Assembly: GCA_025359585.1 (NCBI GenBank)
Contig: JANYFX010000115.1
Location: 1-15,784, forward strand
Reading direction: 5' to 3'
DNA: 15,784 nt
Origin: Rhizobacter sp.
GTDB taxonomy: Bacteria > Pseudomonadota > Gammaproteobacteria > Burkholderiales > Burkholderiaceae_C
Below the pieces are notes generated by a model, which was given only the letters and a program-made list of their open reading frames with translations, was not told the DNA's origin and did no database searches. Both the position numbers and the translations under genes were made by a program. Positions 1 to 6,301 of this stretch are shown here, one piece after another. Numbering within the stretch: the stretch's first letter is position 1; each line of letters starts with the position of its first letter.

Positions 1-305
1 TGGCGAAGAAGTACCTGTCGGGCAAGGCCTCGGGCATCCTGACCTTCGGCGTGAAGAGCGCCCCCGGCAAAGGCCGCGAGGCCGGGGCGCGTTTCCTCGA
101 CGCGCTGCAGTTGTTCACACGGCTCGTGAACATCGGCGATGCGAAGTCGCTCGCCACGCACCCGGCCTCGACCACGCATCGACAGTTGTCGCCGGCCGAG
201 CTCGACAAGGCCGGGGTCAGCGAAGACACGGTGCGCCTGTCGGTCGGCATCGAACACATCGACGACCTGCTGGCCGATCTGGAGCAGGCGCTCGCGGCGG
301 TGTGA
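1..305 (+). CDS. metY: O-acetylhomoserine aminocarboxypropyltransferase (sulfhydrylase), C-terminal part
   Basis: Only the 3' end of the gene is present. It is open from base 3, runs off the left edge, and stops with TGA at 303-305, giving about 100 residues. The enzyme uses PLP to convert O-acetylhomoserine plus sulfide to homocysteine and acetate in the cytoplasm (methionine synthesis). The visible part is the C-terminal domain of the Cys/Met-metabolism PLP family. It has a typical LTFGVKS strand, then a helix with FLDALQLFTRLVNIGDAKSL, the conserved HPASTTH loop that contacts the substrate carboxylate, and the terminal VRLSVGIEHIDDLLADLEQAL helix. The NIGDAKSL and IEHIDDLLADLEQAL forms favour MetY over cystathionine gamma-synthase or MetZ. 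The catalytic lysine lies outside the window. The stop is 26 bp from the convergent phospholipase D gene. Confidence 0.88.
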   Translation, partial: AKKYLSGKASGILTFGVKSAPGKGREAGARFLDALQLFTRLVNIGDAKSLATHPASTTHRQLSPAELDKAGVSEDTVRLSVGIEHIDDLLADLEQALAAV

Positions 306-331
306 TCTCGATGATCCAGGGCGCGGTGTGC

Positions 332-1930
332 TCAGAGCAACGACTCTGGAACGAACAGCGAGATCAGCCACAGGCGCAGCCGCTCCCAGATGTTGAACTC
401 GGGGTCCGCGTCGAGTGTCTCGCTGCGGCCCTCGCCCAGCAGAGCGACCCATTGCAGGCTGCGGCCATCGGGCTTGAGGCGAACCTGGTACGAGCCGCGC
501 ACGTCGGCGCGTTCCCTGGAGTTGAACGACGCCAGGATCTCGCGTGCCAGTTCGGGGCTGCGGACCAGCAGCAGCATCTCGGTGTTGGTGGTGGCCGAGC
601 GCTGGTCGAGGTTCATCGAGCCGAGCAACACCGTGCGGCGGTCGATCAGGGCCATCTTGGCGTGCAGTTGCGCCCGCGACGCGCCGAAGACGCGGCTCGT
701 CGTTTCGTCACGCCGCACCTGCATGGCGCTGACTTCGTAGAGTTCGACGCCCATCTGCAGCAGCGGCACCCGATAGCGCTCGTAGGCCAGGCTGGCCTGC
801 GGCTCGTCGGTGGCCCCCAGCGAGTTGGTGATCACGCGCACCGCGATGCCGAACTTGCGCGCCTCGCGCAGGCCGGCCAGGCCGCTCTCCCCGGGGATGA
901 AGTACGGGGAAAACAGCATCAGTTCCTCGCGCGATTCGCGAAAGCTCTGGAGCGCAAAACCGTACGTCGTTCCGGCCATGCTGCCCGGTACGCGATCGAG
1001 CTTGGCCGGCGTGTCGGCGAAGACCGTCGCTTCGGCGCCGATCAGGTCGGCGAGGCCGTCGGCCAGCAACGGGTCGAACCGGGGCGTGGGGCGGCCGCGC
1101 CAGCTGGACGGCGCAGCGACGGGCGGGTCGATGTTCAGCGTTGCGGACTCGAAGCGCGCGCGCAACACGGGCGCCGGCTCGTCGGTGGCGGCCAAGGACG
1201 CGATGTCACGCACCTGTGCGCTGTTCCAGTAGCGGTCGAACACGGCCGCCAGGTCAGGCAACACGGCGCCGACGGCCAGCACGTCGAAGTCGATGAAGTT
1301 CGCGCCGGCGTCGCGCCAGAAATAACCATCGGCCAGGTTGCGCCCGCCGACGATCGCCATCGCGCCATCGACGATGAACAGCTTGTTGTGCATGCGGTGG
1401 TTCAGGCGCCGGAAGTCGCCAGCCATCTGCATCCAGCGCCCGACGCTGCTGCCACGCGCTCCTGCAAAGGGGTTGAACAGGCGCACCTGAGCCCCGTCCT
1501 GGGCCGCCAGGCCGAGCAGCAGTTCGTCCATGCCCGCGGTGTAGAAGTCGTCGACCAGCAAGCGCACGCGCACCCCGCGCTGCGCGGCGTCTCGCAACTC
1601 GCGCAGCACCTGGCGGCCCACGGTGTCGTCGGCCAGCTGATAGACCTGAAGGTCGATCGAGGCGCCAGCCTGGCGGATCAGGCTCAGGCGGGCATCGAGC
1701 GCGAGGCTGGGGTGGGCGAGGCTCAGCACGCCGGTCGAACCATGGCCCCGAACGCGTTCGACCGCCCGGGCCGCGATGGCGCCCAGCGGTGTGTCCGCGC
1801 TGGCCGCGATGGCCAGGGTCGGCGGTGGGGTCTCGGCCAGCGGCGGCAGGCTGGCGCATCCGCCGAGAAGCAGGGCCAGCAGCAGTGGGGCCAGGAGAGG
1901 CCAAGGCAACAAGGGCAAACCGAAGCTCAT
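332..1930 (-). CDS. phospholipase D family lipoprotein, ClsC (cardiolipin synthase C)-like
   Basis: This 532-residue protein has two phospholipase D HKD motifs: H181-N-K183...D188 and H423-A-K425...D430, each followed by a glycine-rich GGRN or GSMN segment. The segments RVRLLVDDFYTAGMDE, RLFNPF and RRLNHRMHNK closely resemble E. coli ClsC (YmdC), which makes cardiolipin by phosphatidyl transfer; that function is inferred here. The N-terminus differs: a hydrophobic stretch ends in LLGGC with Cys25, a lipobox, so the protein is probably membrane-anchored with its catalytic domains in the periplasm. The ATG at 1930 was chosen because it places the lipobox at a normal distance. An in-frame ATG at 2020 would add 30 polar residues, and neither start has a good Shine-Dalgarno. 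The protease gene upstream is on the same strand, 218 bp away. A nuclease or transphosphatidylase on another substrate is possible. Confidence 0.88.
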   Translation of the reverse strand: MSFGLPLLPWPLLAPLLLALLLGGCASLPPLAETPPPTLAIAASADTPLGAIAARAVERVRGHGSTGVLSLAHPSLALDARLSLIRQAGASIDLQVYQLADDTVGRQVLRELRDAAQRGVRVRLLVDDFYTAGMDELLLGLAAQDGAQVRLFNPFAGARGSSVGRWMQMAGDFRRLNHRMHNKLFIVDGAMAIVGGRNLADGYFWRDAGANFIDFDVLAVGAVLPDLAAVFDRYWNSAQVRDIASLAATDEPAPVLRARFESATLNIDPPVAAPSSWRGRPTPRFDPLLADGLADLIGAEATVFADTPAKLDRVPGSMAGTTYGFALQSFRESREELMLFSPYFIPGESGLAGLREARKFGIAVRVITNSLGATDEPQASLAYERYRVPLLQMGVELYEVSAMQVRRDETTSRVFGASRAQLHAKMALIDRRTVLLGSMNLDQRSATTNTEMLLLVRSPELAREILASFNSRERADVRGSYQVRLKPDGRSLQWVALLGEGRSETLDADPEFNIWERLRLWLISLFVPESLL

Positions 1931-2035
1931 GGGCGACGATTTTCTGCGCGACAGCCTTGGCTTGCAATCGCGCCCGGCAAGCAGCGTACGGTGCGTGCAC
2001 CAAGTTGCCGCCGAGCACATCAGCGCAGGGTCTAT

Positions 2036-2098
2036 TCAGAGTTTCTTGAGTGTCTTCTCAAAGAACTTCACGACTTCCGAATCGAAGCCGACATGAAA
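2036..2098 (-). pseudogene. possible C-terminal remnant of an alpha/beta hydrolase-like gene
   Basis: In the gap between the protease and phospholipase D genes, one minus-strand frame ends with about 20 codons that read like a real protein terminus, F-HVGFDSEVVKFFEKTLKKL, then TGA at 2036-2038. These bases are visibly less G/C-rich than the surroundings. The amphipathic FFEKTLKKL ending resembles the last helix of some alpha/beta hydrolases. No start codon or ribosome site fits a short gene, and the upstream codons of the same frame are arginine/alanine-rich shadow sequence. This may be coincidence; the family suggestion is a guess. Confidence 0.15.
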
Positions 2099-2148
2099 CG
2101 CTGCCCGAGCGAAGCCCGCCGAGCTCGTGCCAATTGGAATGTCGGCAT

Positions 2149-3021
2149 CTACTGCGGTCGGCGCGGCATGAACTGGCCACGCGTGTGAGCGCGGCGCAGC
2201 AACAGCGCGGCCGCCACGGCCCACACCAGCAGCGCCGTGGCCGAGGCTTCGATGCCGTAGGCGCCGCCGCCGAGCCACTCCGGGCCGGTCATCGAGCCGT
2301 GCAGCCAGCCCTTGGCCTCATGGCCCGACACCGGCACCGAGAACACCGCCGAGAACAGGTAGTTCCAGGCGAAGTGCATGCCGATCGGCAACCACAGGCG
2401 CCGGCTCAGCTGATAGGCGGCGCTGAAGGCGAGTGAAGCAGCCGCTGTCACCAGCACGCCCATCAGGTTGATGTCGCCGGGCAGGTGGCCGACCACGAAG
2501 AGCACCGTCGTGAGCAGCAGCGCCCGCCGGCTGCCCCAAGCCTGCTCCGCGATGCGGAAGATCACGCTGCGGATCAACAGTTCCTCGAACACCGCGACCA
2601 GAAGCATCTCGGGGATCTGCTTGATGAGTGGAAAGCTGTCGCCAAAGCCCTCGATTCGGTAGGCACCCAGGGCCCACAGCGGCACCAGCGTGAGCAAGGC
2701 CAGCAGCAGGCCCAGCCCGGCGCCCCCGGTCCATTCGGCCAGCGCGCCGGATGCGCCCAGCTCGGTGACCGCACGCCGCTCGACCCGGTTCACGTAAGCC
2801 CGGTAACCCAGCGCACAGGCGAGCGCCCCCGCCAGGTTGGGCCAGGGGATGCGCGTGTCCTTGGGCAGCAGGGCTTCCATCAGAGCGAAGCTCAATGCCA
2901 TGGCCACGAAGATCGCCAGCGATGCGGCCAGCATGCGCCCAAGCGGGTGGCGCAGCACCCGGCGCCACCGTTTGCCAGAGGCAGATTCGGTCGGCCGAGG
3001 AACGGTCTGGGTGTCAGTCAT
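2149..3021 (-). CDS. CPBP family intramembrane metalloprotease (CAAX/Abi type)
   Basis: This 290-residue integral membrane protein starts with a short polar N-terminus, followed by hydrophobic segments near residues 28-52, 62-75, 98-121, 136-150, 167-190 and 257-275. The glutamate-type intramembrane protease signature is complete: E146-E147-x3-R151, H179 in the GHLPGD segment, and H216-x3-N220 (HFAWN). These residues place the active site within the membrane. In bacteria such proteins process prenylated or hydrophobic peptides, act in bacteriocin immunity, or cleave membrane regulators; the substrate here is unknown. The ATG at 3021 is the first plausible start, with no clear Shine-Dalgarno. 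The gene is divergent from the LysR regulator (145 bp between them) and precedes the phospholipase D gene on the same strand. Co-transcription is possible but not shown. Confidence 0.88.
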   Translation of the reverse strand: MTDTQTVPRPTESASGKRWRRVLRHPLGRMLAASLAIFVAMALSFALMEALLPKDTRIPWPNLAGALACALGYRAYVNRVERRAVTELGASGALAEWTGGAGLGLLLALLTLVPLWALGAYRIEGFGDSFPLIKQIPEMLLVAVFEELLIRSVIFRIAEQAWGSRRALLLTTVLFVVGHLPGDINLMGVLVTAAASLAFSAAYQLSRRLWLPIGMHFAWNYLFSAVFSVPVSGHEAKGWLHGSMTGPEWLGGGAYGIEASATALLVWAVAAALLLRRAHTRGQFMPRRPQ

Positions 3022-3059
3022 GGTGAATGCGCGACTTTGTTCGCCGCGTGTGTTGAGTC

Positions 3060-3074
3060 AGGCTGCCCGAGCCT
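3060..3074. other. short inverted repeat in the protease/LysR divergent intergenic region
   Basis: AGGCT at 3060-3064 and AGCCT at 3070-3074 are complementary with a 5-base spacer. The element lies in the 145-bp gap (3022-3166) that must hold promoters for both the protease gene and the LysR gene. LysR regulators often bind dyads near their own start, but this one is short and lacks the usual T-N11-A form, so an operator role is only a possibility. No convincing -10/-35 pair could be assigned. Confidence 0.15.
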
Positions 3075-3155
3075 AACGAGATGTCGTCTGCGGCGGAAGG
3101 CGCATCATTTGCACTCGTTGAACGCATCGCGCGCCACGTCTGGAGCGCCGCGCCT

Positions 3156-3159
3156 GGAG
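3156..3159 (+). promoter_or_regulatory. Shine-Dalgarno supporting the TTG start of the LysR gene
   Basis: GGAG at 3156-3159 sits 7 bases before the TTG at 3167-3169. No in-frame ATG or GTG lies nearby at a correct distance; the GTG at 3159 is in another frame. The protein begins SRPDLNLLFTLDVLL, exactly the usual LysR N-terminus, so the spacing and the homology boundary agree on TTG. Confidence 0.6.
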
Positions 3160-3166
3160 TGACAAC

Positions 3167-4069
3167 TTGTCCCGACCTGATCTCAACCTGCTGTTCACCC
3201 TTGACGTGCTGCTCGCGGAAGGAAACGTCGCGCGCGCTGCGAGGCGCTTGCGCCTGAGCCCGTCAGCAATGAGCCGAGCCCTTGCGCGGCTGCGCGAAGC
3301 GACTGGAGATCCGCTGCTCGTGAGGGCGGGTCGCGGTTTGGTCGCATCGCCCAGAGCGCTCGAACTCCGCGACGCCGTCAGTCGACTCGTTCATGACGCC
3401 GAAGCTGCCCTTCGGCCTGCCGACAAACTGGATCTCCGGCAACTTGACCGAACCTTCACGCTGCGGGCCAGCGAGGGCTTGGTGGAGAACTTCGGAGCCG
3501 CACTGCTGGCCCGCATTGCGCAAGAGGCTCCCAGCGTTCGTTTGCACTTCCTGCACAAGCTCGACAAGGACAGCGGGCCGATGCGCGACGGGTCCGTCGA
3601 TCTCGAAACGGGCGTGGTGGACAAGGCCATCGGACCGGAAGTGCGCACACAGGCATTGTTTCGGGATCGCTATATCGGCGTGGTGAGAGCGGGGCACCCG
3701 CTGACCGAAGGGAAAGTGACGCTGGCTCGCTTTGCGGCAGCAGAGCACGTGCACATTTCTCGTCGGGACAACGACAAGAAGCCCGTCGACAACGCCTTGG
3801 CGGCCTTGGGGCTGGAGCGAAAGGTCACAACGACCGTCGGAGGCTTTTCCGCTGCACTGGCGTTGGTTCGTGCCACCGATCTCGTCGCCTGCGTTCACGA
3901 GAGGCACACCGGCAATCTTTACGCAGGAATGCACAGCTTCGACATTCCGCTGGCCATCGCGCCGTTCACGGTTTCACTGCTTTGGCATCCCCGCCTCGAT
4001 GGCGACATCGCGCACCGCTGGCTGCGTGGATGTGTGCGGGATGCCTGCGGCGCGGAGGACCTGGTCTAG
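3167..4069 (+). CDS. LysR-family transcriptional regulator
   Basis: This 300-residue protein has the LysR plan. The N-terminal winged helix-turn-helix spans about residues 3-62: DLNLLFTLDVLLAEGNVARAARRL, then LSPSAMSRALARLRE as recognition helix, then DPLLVRAGRGL in the wing. An effector-binding domain of periplasmic-binding-protein type follows from about residue 90. The start is TTG, supported by GGAG 7 bases upstream. The gene converges with the MFS/cupin operon and its last 96 bases are antisense to the end of the MFS gene. It is a natural candidate regulator of that operon, a common arrangement for LysR-MFS pairs, although it could equally act on the divergent protease gene. The inducer is unknown. 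The domain is full length and no key region is missing. Confidence 0.92.
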   Translation: MSRPDLNLLFTLDVLLAEGNVARAARRLRLSPSAMSRALARLREATGDPLLVRAGRGLVASPRALELRDAVSRLVHDAEAALRPADKLDLRQLDRTFTLRASEGLVENFGAALLARIAQEAPSVRLHFLHKLDKDSGPMRDGSVDLETGVVDKAIGPEVRTQALFRDRYIGVVRAGHPLTEGKVTLARFAAAEHVHISRRDNDKKPVDNALAALGLERKVTTTVGGFSAALALVRATDLVACVHERHTGNLYAGMHSFDIPLAIAPFTVSLLWHPRLDGDIAHRWLRGCVRDACGAEDLV

Positions 4070-5512
4070 ACAAGCGTCTGGCGTCCGTGCCCACGGCTTT
4101 GGTCTGCGTGCGGACCGCTGCTGCTTCGACCGCAAGACGCTCACGAGTCCGGCCGCCAGCGTCAGCGCCGCTGCTATCCCGAGTCCGACTTTCGGTGCCT
4201 CGCTGGCAGGTGCCATCGTGAACAGCAGGCTCGTGATGACGCCCCCCGCGGTCTGGCCGGTCAACCTGGCGGTGGCCTGCATGCCGCCGGCCGCGCCACT
4301 TCTTTCGCGCGGTGTCGAAAGCAACATGTTCCGGTTGTTCGGCACCTGGAAGAGACCGAATCCCAAGCCGCACAGCATGGTGAGCAGCACCAGCGGCGAG
4401 AGGCTGTCTTGCCCGGGCCAGAGTGCGATCGATGTGAGGCCGATGGCCAGAAATACGCCACCTGCGGCGCACAGCCGTGCGGTCGGTGTGCGGCTGGCGA
4501 GGCGGCCCGCCAGCGGCGCGGCGATGGCAACAGTCAGTGGCCAGGGTGTCATGTACAAGCCGGTGCTCAGCGTGTTCTGTCCGAGCCCGTGCTGCAAAAG
4601 AAACGGCAGCGACAACAAGCCGATGGTCACGCCGGCAAAACAACAAATCGATGCGATCACTGAAATGCGAAAGGACGCGTCGCGCAAGAGGTCGAGTGGG
4701 ATCAGCGGTACGTCCTGCTGCCTCCCTCGTCGAATCAGTGAGGCCAGGCTGAGGGCCGCGAGGGCGAGCAGCACCGCCGCGAGCGCGGGTTCCGAAATCA
4801 GCATCTCGGCGCCGAGCACCAGCGACGCGAATGCCGCGCCATTCAGCGCCACGCTGAACCGATCGAGCGGGCGTGCAGTGCCAGCGATGCGCGGCAGCGC
4901 GCGTGTCGCGAGAAGCACCGCTGCGCCGAGGGGCAGATTCAACGCGAAGAGCCAGGGCCAGCTTGTGACCGAAAGGATCACCGCGCCGACTGTCGGACCA
5001 GCGGCAGAGGACAACGCCACCGCGAGCGCGTTCCAGCCGATGGCGGCGCCGAGCCGATGCTGAGGAACGATCAGGCGCAGCAGCGCAATCCCGAGCGCCA
5101 TGACGGCGGCGGCGCCCAGCCCCTGAAGGAAGCGCGACGCGACGAGCCAAGACAGAGAGGGCGACACTGCGCACAACACGGACGCGGTCGTGAACAAGCC
5201 GATGCCCATCGTGAAAACGCGACGATGGCCGAGGCTCTCGCCCAGCGCCGCACAGGGCAACAAGCCCATCACGAGCGCGGTCTGGTACGCGGTGATGATC
5301 CAGACCGAGGCGGCCGGCGTCACATGCAGCGAGTGGGCGATCGTCGGAAGCGCCACGTTGGCGATGGCCGTGTCCAGCACGGCGAGCACCATGGCGGCCA
5401 GCACGGCAGCAATCGCGGCTGTGCGCCGCCGCCCCGGAAGGCCTGCGACCGAAGGCGAAAGGAACGGCGGCGCCAGGCGGCCACCCCTGTCCGGGCTCAC
5501 GGAACCGATCAT
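3974..5512 (-). CDS. MFS transporter, DHA2 (EmrB/QacA) type, 14 predicted membrane helices
   Basis: This is a 512-residue inner-membrane antiporter-like protein. Many hydrophobic helices run from about residue 31 to 460. The family signature LDTAIANVALPTIAHSL is in helix 1 (residues 46-62), with RFLQGLGAAAVM near 127-138 and GPTVGAVIL near 172. DHA2 proteins export drugs or metabolites using the proton gradient; the substrate here is unknown. The ATG at 5512 was chosen over an in-frame GTG at 5530 because it overlaps the cupin stop as ATGA (5512-5509), indicating translational coupling. The region after the last helix, from about residue 464, is an unusual polar, basic tail of about 48 residues. 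Its last 31 codons are antisense to the convergent LysR gene, suggesting that an earlier stop was lost. Confidence 0.9.
   Translation of the reverse strand: MIGSVSPDRGGRLAPPFLSPSVAGLPGRRRTAAIAAVLAAMVLAVLDTAIANVALPTIAHSLHVTPAASVWIITAYQTALVMGLLPCAALGESLGHRRVFTMGIGLFTTASVLCAVSPSLSWLVASRFLQGLGAAAVMALGIALLRLIVPQHRLGAAIGWNALAVALSSAAGPTVGAVILSVTSWPWLFALNLPLGAAVLLATRALPRIAGTARPLDRFSVALNGAAFASLVLGAEMLISEPALAAVLLALAALSLASLIRRGRQQDVPLIPLDLLRDASFRISVIASICCFAGVTIGLLSLPFLLQHGLGQNTLSTGLYMTPWPLTVAIAAPLAGRLASRTPTARLCAAGGVFLAIGLTSIALWPGQDSLSPLVLLTMLCGLGFGLFQVPNNRNMLLSTPRERSGAAGGMQATARLTGQTAGGVITSLLFTMAPASEAPKVGLGIAAALTLAAGLVSVLRSKQQRSARRPKPWARTPDACLDQVLRAAGIPHTSTQPAVRDVAIEAGMPKQ
5509..5512 (-). other. ATGA stop/start overlap coupling the cupin and MFS genes
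   Basis: Read on the minus strand, bases 5512-5509 are ATGA: ATG starts the MFS gene and TGA ends the cupin gene. Such four-base overlaps are typical of translationally coupled genes and fix the MFS start. Confidence 0.7.
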
Positions 5513-6054
5513 GGCGAACCCACGGTCCACACACCGTCCCGCTCGACGTACCTCGTCACGCGATGCTCTTCCTGGTCCTCCTTCTTCAAATCGCGCTCCG
5601 TAAATCGGAACAGCAGCGCGGGCCCGGTGATGCAGCGTGTGTCGTGAATGTCGCCAGGCAGGTAAACCTGGACCTGACCGGGTCGGACCAGCGTCGAGTT
5701 CCTTTTCACCAGCCGACTCTTGCCGTCGGAGCCTTCGATCCGCGCATACGTCCCCATCTCGATTTCACCTTGCTGGATCGCATAGATGACCCAGCCCCGG
5801 CCGTGGTCGTGAGGCGGTCGGTACAGACCGGCATATTCCGTGTGCGCCAGGAGCACGAACCCCTTTTCGGGGTCTCTGTAGAGTTCCTTGTTCGCGGGGC
5901 CTTCCTTGCGCAACGCAGCCAACCAGTCCTCGGTCGCTGGAGTTTCGAGAAGTTGCTCGAGGTGCGCGCGACAAGCAGCGACCACTTCAGTGCTGAGAGG
6001 TCCCCACACCGATTTGATCCCCTCGATCGAGGTGTCGAAAGTATTGCGAGCCAT
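5509..6054 (-). CDS. cupin-fold protein related to thiol (cysteine) dioxygenases
   Basis: This 181-residue cytoplasmic protein has an N-terminal helical part (about residues 1-60) followed by a single cupin barrel. The metal-site motif is P80-P-H82-D-H84-G-RGWVIYAIQQGEIEMGTY, and the third histidine is H137 in VYLPGDIHDTRC. The canonical cupin glutamate is absent after HxH, which is typical of the three-histidine, non-haem iron thiol dioxygenases (cysteine or 3-mercaptopropionate dioxygenase). The match is to the motif rather than to a clear family member, so a general cupin is possible. The ATG at 6054 is supported by AAGGA (plus-strand TCCTT 6063-6067), 8 bases upstream. The gene is coupled to the MFS gene by an ATGA overlap, so the transporter probably handles its substrate or product. 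The neighbouring rhodanese and sulfonate-type binding protein fit a sulfur role. Confidence 0.75.
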   Translation of the reverse strand: MARNTFDTSIEGIKSVWGPLSTEVVAACRAHLEQLLETPATEDWLAALRKEGPANKELYRDPEKGFVLLAHTEYAGLYRPPHDHGRGWVIYAIQQGEIEMGTYARIEGSDGKSRLVKRNSTLVRPGQVQVYLPGDIHDTRCITGPALLFRFTERDLKKEDQEEHRVTRYVERDGVWTVGSP

Positions 6055-6073
6055 GAGCCATGTCCTTCAGTTC

Positions 6074-6098
6074 CGTTCGCACAAAGACTGTTCGAACG
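6074..6098. promoter_or_regulatory. inverted repeat upstream of the cupin/MFS operon, possible operator
   Basis: CGTTCG (6074-6079) and CGAACG (6093-6098) form a dyad with a 13-base spacer. The right half is itself inside a perfect 8-base palindrome, GTTCGAAC (6090-6097). It lies 20 to 44 bases upstream of the cupin start, where a regulator such as the convergent LysR protein could act. On the minus strand a weak -10-like TATCTT lies just upstream of it. Neither the promoter nor the binding has been shown. Confidence 0.25.
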
Positions 6099-6301
6099 CC
6101 CGTGAAGAAGATAGTCATTCGTCCCTGGCTGCGGAAGGCGCTGCAGTTGCACTTTGTGGATGCGCGCGGCGCCATGCCACCACGGAACAGGCAGTCGTTG
6201 CCTGTCCGGCACGAGGTGGCGCACAGGCAGGCCGCCGGCCAGAGAATGTCAACGCGCGCTTCGGCTCATGCAAGGAAATTTCTCTCGGGCGGCGCCCGCA
6301 T

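Noticed and set aside
302..2188. A 628-residue plus-strand open frame covering the phospholipase D gene
   Set aside because: It is the antisense shadow of a gene with two clear HKD motifs and a lipobox. Its own translation is Gln/His/Arg-rich with no domain.
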